Below, one piece after another: positions 1-7,833 of a stretch of DNA of 19,518 bases. The DNA comes from Porphyromonadaceae bacterium UBA4277. Its GTDB lineage: Bacteria > Bacteroidota > Bacteroidia > Bacteroidales > Muribaculaceae. Within the stretch, counting starts at the first letter, position 1. Each line of letters opens with the position of its first letter. The stretch covers positions 1-19,518 of the forward strand of contig DGVT01000102.1 in NCBI GenBank assembly GCA_002395965.1. Reading direction: 5' to 3'. The translations under genes and the position numbers were made by a program. Below the pieces are notes generated by a model that was not told the DNA's origin, did not search any database, and saw only the letters and a program-made list of their open reading frames with translations.

Positions 1-437
1 TAGAACATGAACATGGTGAACAGGTCGATGGAGATGAAAAATCCGAACACACCTGTAGAAAGCAGGTAGAACCATAGGAAGAACTGCTTGGGCAGCGGAT
101 TCATTTTCCACGACGCAAACACACCGGCAAATACTATGAATGCCGACAGCAAAATCATGACAACGCTCACACCGTCAACGCCAAGGGCCAACTTGATGTT
201 AAGCGGAGCATACCATGTGACTTCGCTTTGCAAAATCATCTCGCTTGTGTCGCCGGCACCGCGTGCCTGCAGAAACAAGTAAACCAGATACCCGGCTAAG
301 GCTACCAGTACCGTTGCGCCGGTTACTGCCACTGCCCTGATGGCTCCTATGCCCTTGTTAGAGCACAGTGCGAGTCCCAGAAGGGTGAGCAATGGAACGA
401 TTACAAAATAAATCAGTATATTGTTAAATATTTCCAT
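1..437 (-). CDS. nuoM: NADH-quinone oxidoreductase subunit M (N-terminal part, runs off the left edge)
   Basis: The frame opens with ATG at 437 and stays open for 145 codons to the window edge, so only the N-terminal third of the protein is present. NuoM is one of the three antiporter-like proton-pumping subunits in the membrane arm of complex I. The translation starts MEIFNNILIYFVIVPLLTLL, a first membrane helix. A loop then carries LALGVDGVSVVMILL, the usual GxDGxS signature of NuoM, followed by further helices and ISIDLFTMFMF, just before the point where family members carry the essential membrane glutamate. It starts 31 nt after the nuoL stop on the same strand, the normal nuoL-nuoM order. 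nuoN would be expected beyond the edge, but that is inference. Confidence 0.93.
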   Translation of the reverse strand, partial: MEIFNNILIYFVIVPLLTLLGLALCSNKGIGAIRAVAVTGATVLVALAGYLVYLFLQARGAGDTSEMILQSEVTWYAPLNIKLALGVDGVSVVMILLSAFIVFAGVFASWKMNPLPKQFFLWFYLLSTGVFGFFISIDLFTMFMF

Positions 438-468
438 AATCTATTAGATGTTACAAGTTAGTCACACG

Positions 469-2460
469 TTACAAAAGCACACATGCCATGGTGATAACTG
501 CCAGCAGCAGCACGCCGATGAGGTAGAAATATACATAGCTCTGTATTGAGCCCGATTGCATCTTGCGTATGCCGAAGCTTGCGCGGTTAGTCACATCGGC
601 CAGCATATTGAAGAAGCCGTCGATGATTGCGCGGTCAAATTTGGCAATAGGCTTGCAGATGCCTTGGAAAATCACCTTGTGGGTGATGAACTGGTAGAGC
701 TCATCCATGTAGAAGCGCTTGTAGGCGGCTGTCCACAGTCCACGGCAGCTGTCGGCCATGCGCTGCGGCAGGGTGTTCTCTTTATAATACATCTTGTAGG
801 CGAGCCCGATGCCAATGCAGGCAATCAAGACGCTTGTGCCGGCCACGGTCAGGTTGAGCTGGGTGTGAAGCGGCGCACCGTCCCAAGTGACCAGTTTGGC
901 TGCGGGCACAAATCCTGCCACGATCGAGATTGTTGCCAGTATGATAAGGGGCAGAGTCATGGTCCAGGGCTGGTCCGACGGAGCGTGCTCGGTGTGTATC
1001 TCGTGCTTCTTCCAGTGGAAGATCAAGAAATAGATGCGGAACATATAGAATGCAGTCATGCCGGCTACCATCGACATCCATAAGCCCCAGCCTAAGCCTT
1101 TCTCATAGGCAGCTACAAGGATCTCATCCTTGCTCCAGAATCCGGCAAACGGAGGAATTCCGGCAATGGCCAGGCAGCCGATGAGGAATGCAAAGCTCGT
1201 GATAGGCATATACTTGTGCAGGCCATGCATCTTGTCATTCTCATTGCTGTGAACGGCATGGATGATAGCACCGGCGCAAAGGAAGAGCAATGCCTTGAAC
1301 ATGGCGTGAGTGAACAGGTGGAACATCGAAGCCATGTAGCCCAGGCCATAACCGCCGTGGATTTCGATTAGCTGACCGTCGGCACTCGAAACTGCCAGCG
1401 AAGTCATCATGAACGCAATCTGTGAGATTGTGGAAAATGCCAGTGCTCGCTTGATGTCGCTTTGCACACACGCGATGGCTGCGGCATAGAATGCCGTGAA
1501 GGCTCCCACCACGCAGATGATGTCCATGGCACCTTGCACAATCACATAGAGCGGGAACAGTCGTGCCACCAGATACACACCGGCCACAACCATGGTTGCA
1601 GCGTGGATGAGTGCCGACACCGGGGTCGGGCCCTCCATGGCATCGGGCAGCCAGATGTGGAGCGGGTACATGGCACTCTTGCCGGCACCGCCAATGAAGA
1701 TGAACGTCAGTGCCCAAGCCATAGCCGAGCATCCCATAAATGTTGTGGTCCCGGCTTGTGCTATCGAAGCACCGGGGTCATCAAGCATGCCCATGATGCC
1801 GTTAACGCTATCGCCGAAGAAATCGAACGTCTGCGTATAGAAGCTCAGGATGAGAATACCCACCAGGAAGAACAAGTCGGCCAGTCGTGTCACGATGAAT
1901 GCTTTCTTGCTGGCATGAATGGCGGCCGGCGATGTGTAGTAGAACCCGATAAGCAGGTAGGACGACACACCCACCATCTCAAAGAAGATGAATATCTGGA
2001 AAAGATTGGTGGCAACTACCAGTCCCAGCATTGAAAACGTGAACAATGCAAGGAATGCATAGTAGCGCTGAAATCCTTTCTCGGCATTGCCATGGTGGTC
2101 GCACATGTAGCCCAAGCTATAGAGGTGCACCATGAGCGAAACTGTGGTGATAACGATCAGCATCATTGCCGCTATGGGGTCGAGCATAATGCCCATGCGC
2201 ACTACCAGCGTGTCGCTGAACGAGAGCCAGTCGGGGTTGAACACGGTCACGGCTTTGCGCACGCCATCGGCAATTTGACCCTCGCCGGTTCCGAAAAAGT
2301 AGGTTAATGCGACTCCGTAGGCGAGGATGGTGGTGATGAGCATACCTATCACACCAATCACGCCTGTGGTCTTCTTACCCATTTTCACACCAGCCAATCC
2401 CAGGAATAAGAACATTATTAATGGGATTGCTATTACTGCGATTGTATAACTTAGTGGCAT
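469..2460 (-). CDS. nuoL: NADH-quinone oxidoreductase subunit L
   Basis: This 663-residue, very hydrophobic protein is the distal antiporter-like proton-pumping subunit of complex I. The antiporter core is intact: a glutamate in a membrane helix (E161, in FFEMVGVSSYLL), the broken-helix lysine K261 in GGAGKSAMYPLHIWLPDA followed by MEGPTPVSALIHAATMV, and a further lysine K389 in HAMFKALLFLCAG. At 663 residues it is somewhat longer than the E. coli protein (about 613). The C-terminal part, after about residue 500, is expected to form the long lateral helix and last membrane helix typical of NuoL. The ATG at 2460 is 5 nt after the nuoK stop, so translational coupling is likely. Long open frames on the opposite strand here are shadows. 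Confidence 0.97.
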   Translation of the reverse strand: MPLSYTIAVIAIPLIMFLFLGLAGVKMGKKTTGVIGVIGMLITTILAYGVALTYFFGTGEGQIADGVRKAVTVFNPDWLSFSDTLVVRMGIMLDPIAAMMLIVITTVSLMVHLYSLGYMCDHHGNAEKGFQRYYAFLALFTFSMLGLVVATNLFQIFIFFEMVGVSSYLLIGFYYTSPAAIHASKKAFIVTRLADLFFLVGILILSFYTQTFDFFGDSVNGIMGMLDDPGASIAQAGTTTFMGCSAMAWALTFIFIGGAGKSAMYPLHIWLPDAMEGPTPVSALIHAATMVVAGVYLVARLFPLYVIVQGAMDIICVVGAFTAFYAAAIACVQSDIKRALAFSTISQIAFMMTSLAVSSADGQLIEIHGGYGLGYMASMFHLFTHAMFKALLFLCAGAIIHAVHSNENDKMHGLHKYMPITSFAFLIGCLAIAGIPPFAGFWSKDEILVAAYEKGLGWGLWMSMVAGMTAFYMFRIYFLIFHWKKHEIHTEHAPSDQPWTMTLPLIILATISIVAGFVPAAKLVTWDGAPLHTQLNLTVAGTSVLIACIGIGLAYKMYYKENTLPQRMADSCRGLWTAAYKRFYMDELYQFITHKVIFQGICKPIAKFDRAIIDGFFNMLADVTNRASFGIRKMQSGSIQSYVYFYLIGVLLLAVITMACVLL

Positions 2461-2465
2461 AATCG

Positions 2466-2777
2466 TTAAAATTTCAGTTTGTTGATCTTGTTAATATCTA
2501 CATCCTTGGCAATTCTGAAGACATTGATGATGATAGCAAGTGCAAGAGCTGTTTCAGCTGCTGCAATGGCTATTGCAAAAAGAGTGAAGAACATGCCTTC
2601 CATCTGCTCAGGGAAGAGGTATCGGTTAAAGAGCACGAAGTTGATATCGATTGAATTGAGCATTAGCTCAAGTGATATCATGATAGCAATCATGTTTTTA
2701 CGGGTGAGGAACCCATAAACGCCGCAGCCAAACATTATCAGGCTGGGAATGAGATACATTAAAAGTGTCAAGTTCAT
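2466..2777 (-). CDS. nuoK: NADH-quinone oxidoreductase subunit K
   Basis: NuoK is a small three-helix membrane subunit of complex I, at the junction between the quinone module and the antiporter-like pumps. I place the start at ATG 2777 (103 residues) rather than at the in-frame TTG at 2783, because a clear AAAGGAG ribosome-binding site lies 7 nt before this ATG. The two conserved membrane glutamates of the family are present: E37 in MISLELMLN and E75 in IAAAETALALAI. The length matches the family (about 100 residues). It lies between nuoJ (16 nt upstream) and nuoL (5 nt downstream) in the usual order. Confidence 0.96.
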   Translation of the reverse strand: MNLTLLMYLIPSLIMFGCGVYGFLTRKNMIAIMISLELMLNSIDINFVLFNRYLFPEQMEGMFFTLFAIAIAAAETALALAIIINVFRIAKDVDINKINKLKF

Positions 2778-2793
2778 ATTCAATCTCCTTTCT

Positions 2794-3309
2794 TTATCGG
2801 CGACGGGCTATAACCACACCTCCAATTATACATGCAAGAAGCAGAACACTCAGTGCCTCGAATGGCAACAGATAGCCCCACTTGTCGGTACTAAGCAGGA
2901 ATTTTCCTATATCTTCGATTCCTGGGGCGGTCATCTCGGGGATGGCTTGCCCGCAGAATTGGGCATAAGAGAACAATGCAAATCCACAAACTGCAACTCC
3001 TGCTACAGCGGCAATGATGCCGAGCCACTTGCGGTGTGACTCGAGTGGTGCGCTATCTTCTCCGGGATTGTGCGTGAGTAATATCGAGAATACGAACAAC
3101 ACAACGATGCCGCCAGCATACACTGCAATTTGCACGGCGCCAAGGAAGGCATAGTCGAGCTGGAAATAGAGCGCTGCCGTTGCAAAGAGTGTAAATAGCA
3201 GATATGTGGCCGCGCGCAAAATCTTGCGCGTAGTGACCGTCAGCACCGAAAACACTATGATTGCAAGCGCAATCACAAAGTACATAATGATGTTTCCTAC
3301 TGATTCCAT
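2794..3309 (-). CDS. nuoJ: NADH-quinone oxidoreductase subunit J
   Basis: NuoJ is a five-helix membrane subunit of complex I that sits beside NuoA and NuoK and carries the helix whose pi-bulge is implicated in coupling. The 171-residue product is hydrophobic throughout. It contains AVQIAVYAGGIVVLFVFSILL-like sequence at about residues 57-77, the hallmark third-helix motif of NuoJ with its YAGGIVVLF core. The C-terminus ends in a basic stretch (ARRR). The start is ATG at 3309, 6 nt after the nuoI stop. The upstream sequence is A/T-rich with no Shine-Dalgarno sequence, which is common in Bacteroidota. Confidence 0.95.
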   Translation of the reverse strand: MESVGNIIMYFVIALAIIVFSVLTVTTRKILRAATYLLFTLFATAALYFQLDYAFLGAVQIAVYAGGIVVLFVFSILLTHNPGEDSAPLESHRKWLGIIAAVAGVAVCGFALFSYAQFCGQAIPEMTAPGIEDIGKFLLSTDKWGYLLPFEALSVLLLACIIGGVVIARRR

Positions 3310-3315
3310 TTTTTA

Positions 3316-3912
3316 TTAATTAGCTTTATTATCGTTGTTTTCTGGTTTAGTGGCATCGTCGCCGGCCTTGGCCGGAGCATCGGCTTTTGCCGGTGTCTCG
3401 GGCTTAGGCGCAGTTTCTGGCTTTACCTCGGCCGGAGCTGCAGGAGCCGGAGCTGGTTCCTCCTTTTCGGGTAGATAATTCAGCTGCTTGATCAGCGAGT
3501 CGCGGCGGAACACAGCCTGCTCAAAGTCGTTGCTGAATTCGATGGCCGAGGTGGGGCAGGACTGCACACACAGTCCGCAGAATGTGCAACTGCCCAAGTC
3601 GTAGATATACTTGTCCAGTTTCATCTTCTTTTTGCCGTTAGGCAAATCCACCATGCGGGTGTCGATGTGGATGGTGCCATTGGGGCAGTTGCGCTCGCAG
3701 CTGCGGCAGCCGATGCACTTGTGGTTACCGTCATCGTCGTAGATGAATTGCAGCGTTGCCCTGAATCGTTCGGGGATTTGCAACGTGTCCCTGTTTTCGG
3801 GGTATTGTTCGGTGACCTTAGGCGTGACAAGCTCTTTGCCTGTTACCTGCATACCCCTAATGAGGCTGTATATTCCCTTGAAAAGAGAAACGAAATACTC
3901 CTTTATGCTCAT
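3316..3912 (-). CDS. nuoI: NADH-quinone oxidoreductase subunit I, 2x[4Fe-4S] ferredoxin-type, with acidic/Pro-Ala tail
   Basis: NuoI carries the N6a and N6b iron-sulfur clusters that pass electrons along the peripheral arm of complex I towards NuoB. Both cluster motifs are complete: C66, C69, C72, C76 (CIGCRSCERNCP) and C109, C112, C115, C119 (CTFCGLCVQSCP). The N-terminal 50 residues form the usual membrane-associated segment. After about residue 149 the protein continues with a low-complexity tail of roughly 50 residues rich in Ala, Pro, Lys and Glu, ending in Asn/Asp. This tail is not part of the ferredoxin fold. The gene starts the second half of the split nuo cluster, 68 nt after the atpG stop, and a hairpin lies in that gap. 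Start is ATG 3912. Confidence 0.96.
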   Translation of the reverse strand: MSIKEYFVSLFKGIYSLIRGMQVTGKELVTPKVTEQYPENRDTLQIPERFRATLQFIYDDDGNHKCIGCRSCERNCPNGTIHIDTRMVDLPNGKKKMKLDKYIYDLGSCTFCGLCVQSCPTSAIEFSNDFEQAVFRRDSLIKQLNYLPEKEEPAPAPAAPAEVKPETAPKPETPAKADAPAKAGDDATKPENNDNKAN

Positions 3913-3943
3913 TGTTTCTTTGTTATTAAATTCTTTTTCTCTG

Positions 3944-3974
3944 CCGTAAAACGCCGCTGTAGCGTGCTTTACGG
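3944..3974 (-). promoter_or_regulatory. Hairpin in the atpG-nuoI gap
   Basis: An inverted repeat with arms 3944-3950 (CCGTAAA) and 3968-3974 (TTTACGG) forms a 7-bp stem. An inner 4-bp stem (ACGC/GCGT, 3951-3954 with 3962-3965) caps it with a 7-nt loop. On the transcribed (minus) strand it is followed by A-rich sequence, not a U-run, so it does not look like an intrinsic terminator. It could be an RNA-processing or 3'-end-stabilising element separating the atp and distal nuo parts of the message. The function is inference. Confidence 0.5.
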
Positions 3975-3980
3975 GTAATA

Positions 3981-4865
3981 TTACCTTTGAACTTGACCGC
4001 CCAGTATGTCGAGCAACTCGGTGGTGATGTTCTCCTGGCGCAGCTTGTTGTATTCGAGGTTAAGCTCGTCGAGCAGTTCCTTGGCATTGTCGCTGGCCGT
4101 CTGCATGGCCATCACGCGAGCGGCTTGCTCGCTTGCTGCACTCTCGGTGAACACTTCCTGCATCATTGCCTTCAGGTGGAGTGGTAAAACGCTGTTGAAG
4201 ATGGCGTTGGCATCAGGCTCAAACAGGCATGGCTGAGCGGCAAGCTTGGCATCAACTTGCTCGGCCAGGGCCTCGTAGCTCACCGGCAACATCTGCTCAC
4301 GCACGAAGCGCTGACGGCTGGTTGACACAAAGTGCATGTATAGGACATCAACCTGGTCGTAAGTGCCATCGAGAAATCGCCGGCGCATCATCGTGGTGAA
4401 CTCATGCAGCTGGTCATAGTCGCTGCGAGTGTTCAGTGTCACATTTTCAACGTCAACGTTGGTCACGGTCATTTTGCTCGCGGCCTTGGTGAGTTTTTTG
4501 CCTATAGGGATAACAGTGATTTTAACATCACTGCCAAATTGCTTGCGAACGTCGGTGATGGTTGTAAGCAACTGCTTGAATATGTTGATGTTGAAAGCTC
4601 CACACAGCCCGTCATCGCTGCCAAACGCGAGTAAAGCAATGTGCTTTACTTCGCGCTGGCTGATGAGGGGTGAAGAGAACTCCTGGTCGGTGAGCAGCAA
4701 GTGACTGATCACATGCTTTACCATGTTGCGGTAGGGCGACAGGCGTTGCAGCCCGCCGGTGGCCTTGCGCATTTTGGCCGACGAAATCATCTTCATGGCG
4801 CTGGTCGTCTTCTGTGTTGAAGCTACCGAGCCAATGCGGCTTTTCAGTTCACGTAGTGTTGACAT
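3981..4865 (-). CDS. atpG: ATP synthase F1 subunit gamma
   Basis: The gamma subunit is the central rotating shaft of F1, joining the c-ring to the alpha3beta3 head. The 294-residue protein has the family N-terminus (LRELKSRIGSVASTQKTTSAMKMISSAKMRKA), which forms one strand of the coiled-coil shaft, and the matching C-terminal helix (ELNLEYNKLRQENITTELLDILGG). A Rossmann-like middle section includes FGSDDGLCGAFN, the usual SDRGLCG-type motif. The length is normal for the family. It is the last gene of the ATP synthase block, 31 nt after atpA and 68 nt before nuoI. Confidence 0.97.
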   Translation of the reverse strand: MSTLRELKSRIGSVASTQKTTSAMKMISSAKMRKATGGLQRLSPYRNMVKHVISHLLLTDQEFSSPLISQREVKHIALLAFGSDDGLCGAFNINIFKQLLTTITDVRKQFGSDVKITVIPIGKKLTKAASKMTVTNVDVENVTLNTRSDYDQLHEFTTMMRRRFLDGTYDQVDVLYMHFVSTSRQRFVREQMLPVSYEALAEQVDAKLAAQPCLFEPDANAIFNSVLPLHLKAMMQEVFTESAASEQAARVMAMQTASDNAKELLDELNLEYNKLRQENITTELLDILGGQVQR

Positions 4866-4896
4866 AAATCAAAACTGATTAAGTGTGAGTGTCGCG

Positions 4897-6474
4897 TCAA
4901 GCGCTGTATTTTCCCGAAATTTCCTGGGCTGCGGCCTTGAGCTTGTTCATCACATCGTCGTCAATCTTGCCTTGGCGCAACACGTCGAGCACATCGGTCT
5001 GGTGCTTGGCGCGCAGATACTGGATGAATAGTTTCTCAAAGTCGGCCACCTGGTCGATGGGTACGCGCTGCAGCAGTCCGTTCACGCCGCAATAGATGAT
5101 GGCTACCTGCTCTTCGACTGCCATGGGCTCGTATTGTGCCTGCACGAGCAGACGCTCATTTTTGCGACCGGTGTCGATGGTGCGAGCCGTAACCGGGTCG
5201 ATGTCGCCACCGAACTTGGTGAATGCTTCCAGCTCACGATATTGGGCCTGGGCGATTTTCAGCGTTCCTGCCACCTTCTTCATGCACTTGATTTGTGCAT
5301 TACCACCCACACGGCTCACCGAGATACCCACGTTCACTGCCGGGCGAATGCCGGCGTTGAACAATGCGCTTTCAAGATAAATCTGGCCGTCGGTGATCGA
5401 AATCACATTGGTGGGGATGTATGCACTCACGTCGCCTGCCTGCGTCTCGATGATGGGCAATGCCGTGAGTGAGCCGCCGCCCTTGACCATGGGCTTGAGC
5501 ACCTCGGGCAGGTCGTTCATCACCGATGCCACGTCTTGGTTCTCGTTGATTTTTGCTGCTCTTTCAAGAAGACGGCTGTGCAGATAGAAGATGTCGCCTG
5601 GATATGCCTCGCGGCCCGATGGGCGCTTGAGGATCAGGGATATCTCACGATAGGCTACAGCGTGCTTCGAAAGGTCGTCGTAGATTACCAGTGCGTCGCG
5701 GCCGGTGTCGCGGAAGTACTCGCCGATGGCAGCACCGGCAAATGGTGCATAGTAGCGCATCGACGCCGAGTCGGCTGCCGTGGCGGCCACTACGATAGTG
5801 TAGGGCATGGCGCCTTCTTCGCTGAGCTTGTTCACAAGTGCTGCAACGGTCGAGGCTTTCTGGCCGATTGCCACATAGATGCAATAGACGGGTTTGCCGG
5901 CTTCGTAGGCCGATTTCTGGTTGATAATTGTGTCAACAGCAATGGCAGTTTTTCCAATCTGACGGTCGCCGATGATGAGCTCGCGCTGTCCGCGGCCGAT
6001 GGGGATCATCGAGTCGATGGCCTTGAGACCGGTCTGTAAAGGCTGGTTCACGGGCTGACGGAAGATGACACCGGGAGCTTTGCGCTCGAGCGGCAGACGC
6101 ACGCGCTTGCCGTCGATTGTCCCTTTACCGTCGATGGGCTCGGCAAGGACGTTGATCACACGTCCGAGCAGGCCTTCACCCACTTGTATAGAGGCAATCT
6201 CACCTGTGCGGCGCACCTTCATGTTTTCGGCTATTGAGTCAACCTCGTTGAGCAGAATCACACCCACGTCACTCTCCTCAAGGTTCATGGCCACGCCTGT
6301 CACACCATTTTCAAACTCCACGAGCTCGTTAGCTTCTACGTTGCTAAGCCCGTAAACGTGTGCCACACCGTCGCCCACCTCAAGCACGGTACCCACTTCC
6401 TCAAACGATACGTTGCGCTCGATGTCTGAAAGCTGTTGCTTCAGTATATCGGAAATTTCGCTTGGGTTAATCAT
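4897..6474 (-). CDS. atpA: ATP synthase F1 subunit alpha
   Basis: The alpha subunit is the regulatory, non-catalytic nucleotide-binding subunit of the F1 head. The 525-residue protein has the N-terminal beta-barrel, a P-loop GDRQIGKT at residues 169-176, the downstream YDDLSKHAVAYREISLILKR-type segment and the ATP synthase alpha/beta signature region (LPIIETQAGDVSAYIPTNVISITDGQIYL). The C-terminal helical bundle is complete. The start at ATG 6474 gives the expected MINPSEISDILKQQLSDIE N-terminus. It begins 8 nt after the atpH stop, consistent with translational coupling. Confidence 0.98.
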   Translation of the reverse strand: MINPSEISDILKQQLSDIERNVSFEEVGTVLEVGDGVAHVYGLSNVEANELVEFENGVTGVAMNLEESDVGVILLNEVDSIAENMKVRRTGEIASIQVGEGLLGRVINVLAEPIDGKGTIDGKRVRLPLERKAPGVIFRQPVNQPLQTGLKAIDSMIPIGRGQRELIIGDRQIGKTAIAVDTIINQKSAYEAGKPVYCIYVAIGQKASTVAALVNKLSEEGAMPYTIVVAATAADSASMRYYAPFAGAAIGEYFRDTGRDALVIYDDLSKHAVAYREISLILKRPSGREAYPGDIFYLHSRLLERAAKINENQDVASVMNDLPEVLKPMVKGGGSLTALPIIETQAGDVSAYIPTNVISITDGQIYLESALFNAGIRPAVNVGISVSRVGGNAQIKCMKKVAGTLKIAQAQYRELEAFTKFGGDIDPVTARTIDTGRKNERLLVQAQYEPMAVEEQVAIIYCGVNGLLQRVPIDQVADFEKLFIQYLRAKHQTDVLDVLRQGKIDDDVMNKLKAAAQEISGKYSA

Positions 6475-6482
6475 TAGTTATG

Positions 6483-7022
6483 TTAACTTATTAGTTTTAA
6501 ACGCAATTGATTTAATTCATTTTTCACCGAGGCATTGAGCAACATGTCGCCCACCTTGACCGTGAAACCGCCTATCAGGTCGGGATCCACGTCCTGGACG
6601 ATTTCAAACGTCAAGTTGCCAAGCTTCTGCTTGATTTTAGCCACGATGTCGTCGATCTTTTCTTGCGGTAGCGGTGTTGCGGTCGTGATTTCAACCTTTG
6701 CAATGCCGTGCTCCTCGCGATAGAGATTGACGTAGGATAATGCGATTTTTCGCAATAGTTCGGTTCTGTTGTTCTTTATCACCAGCAATATGAACTTGTC
6801 GAGCGAGCTGCCGGGTCTGGCACCGATGACTTGCATCATCACCTTGCCTTTCTCTTCGCTGGCAATCATCGGGTTGAGCATGACGCGCTTCACGTCGTCA
6901 AGCCCCTTGATGCCTTGACTCATGGGCTTTAGCAACTCGTAGATCTCCTGCGTGTCGCCATTTTCCAGGGCCAGCTTATACAGTGCCTTGGCATAACGCT
7001 TGGGAATTAATCCGTCATTCAT
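6483..7022 (-). CDS. atpH: ATP synthase F1 subunit delta (OSCP)
   Basis: The delta subunit joins the top of the F1 head to the peripheral b stalk. The 179-residue product matches the family length. Its N-terminal helical domain starts with IPKRYAKALYKLALENG (compare the typical ARRYAKALFELA). The C-terminal part contains KVEITTATPLPQEKIDDIVAKI and ends with DLIGGFTVKVGDMLLNASVKNEL, the family signature GGxxxxVGDxxxDxSxxxxL. It lies 6 nt after atpF and 8 nt before atpA. Confidence 0.96.
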   Translation of the reverse strand: MNDGLIPKRYAKALYKLALENGDTQEIYELLKPMSQGIKGLDDVKRVMLNPMIASEEKGKVMMQVIGARPGSSLDKFILLVIKNNRTELLRKIALSYVNLYREEHGIAKVEITTATPLPQEKIDDIVAKIKQKLGNLTFEIVQDVDPDLIGGFTVKVGDMLLNASVKNELNQLRLKLIS

Positions 7023-7028
7023 ATAGCA

Positions 7029-7526
7029 TTAGTTTTTAGTCTCAACCTCACTCAGATATTTATCGACCAACTCTTTCTGTGCCGAGTCGTTGCTAACGGT
7101 AGTGCGAAGCACCTTTTCGGCTATTTGGAGGGCGATTTCTCCCACCTCCTGCCTGAGTTGTTTCTCGCTTTCTTTGCGTGCTTGCTCAATTGAAACCTGA
7201 GCGGCTTGAGAAACTTTCTTTGCTTCTACGGCAGCCTCGCCCTTGGCGTCCTCAATGATTTGATTACGCAGTTTGGAGGCTTCACGCAGAATCTCGGCCT
7301 GCTGCTGGCGTGCCTGGGCTATCAGCTTGTCGGCCTCAGCCTTGGCATTATCGAGTTGTGACTTGGCTTCTTGGGCATAGGCCACACCGTTATCGATCAA
7401 CGTGGCACGGTCTTCCATGCTCTTGATGATAAACGGCCAGGCATATTTTGCCAGGATGAAGTATAGGCATGCAAATGCCAAAAACATCCAGAATACCAAG
7501 CCAAATTCAGGCGTGAAAAGTTCCAT
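7029..7526 (-). CDS. atpF: ATP synthase Fo subunit b
   Basis: Subunit b forms the peripheral stalk that stops the alpha3beta3 head from rotating with the shaft. The 165-residue protein has a single N-terminal membrane helix (about residues 9-30, FGLVFWMFLAFACLYFILAKY), then the conserved FIIKSMEDR-type turn. A long charged, alanine-rich helix from about residue 38 to the C-terminus is expected to form a coiled coil. The length is normal. Only one b-type gene is present, so the stalk is probably a homodimer. Confidence 0.96.
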   Translation of the reverse strand: MELFTPEFGLVFWMFLAFACLYFILAKYAWPFIIKSMEDRATLIDNGVAYAQEAKSQLDNAKAEADKLIAQARQQQAEILREASKLRNQIIEDAKGEAAVEAKKVSQAAQVSIEQARKESEKQLRQEVGEIALQIAEKVLRTTVSNDSAQKELVDKYLSEVETKN

Positions 7527-7545
7527 TTATATAATTTTCAATAAA

Positions 7546-7785
7546 TTACATAATAATTGCGAGCACACATACGATCAGGGCAAGGAATGCAACACCCTCG
7601 ATAAGAGCGGCAATCACAATCATGTTACTGCGGATGTCGCCTGTGGATTCGGGCTGGCGGGCGATAGCTTCCATTGCCGAGCCACCAATCTTACCGATAC
7701 CAATACCTGCTGCTACTGCTGCGATACCTGCGCCTATTGCTGCGCCTAAGTTTGCCATAGCGTCTGCTAAAATCATTCCTAACAT
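7546..7785 (-). CDS. atpE: ATP synthase Fo subunit c (proton-type rotor ring)
   Basis: Subunit c forms the rotor ring in the membrane. The 79-residue hairpin has two membrane helices (about 12-34 and 52-77) joined by the polar loop ARQPES (residues 42-47). The ion-carrying carboxylate is E63 in ALIEGVAFLAL. Two sodium-binding features of the Ilyobacter c-ring are missing: the glutamine of GIGQG is isoleucine here (I30, GIGIG) and the Ser-Thr after the glutamate is Gly-Val. I therefore infer proton rather than sodium coupling. The start at ATG 7785 is chosen over the internal ATG (M10) because the upstream residues complete a normal-length first helix. Confidence 0.96.
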   Translation of the reverse strand: MLGMILADAMANLGAAIGAGIAAVAAGIGIGKIGGSAMEAIARQPESTGDIRSNMIVIAALIEGVAFLALIVCVLAIIM

Positions 7786-7833
7786 AGTCTTAAATTTTTA
7801 ATTGTTATTGTTGTTTGATTAATTTCGTGTTTG

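Noticed and set aside
88..282. Plus-strand open frame of 64 codons
   Set aside because: It lies opposite nuoM, whose protein signatures are clear; it has no family features or start signals.
556..1083. Plus-strand open frame of 175 codons
   Set aside because: It is antisense to nuoL and has the His/Cys/Gly-rich composition typical of a shadow frame.
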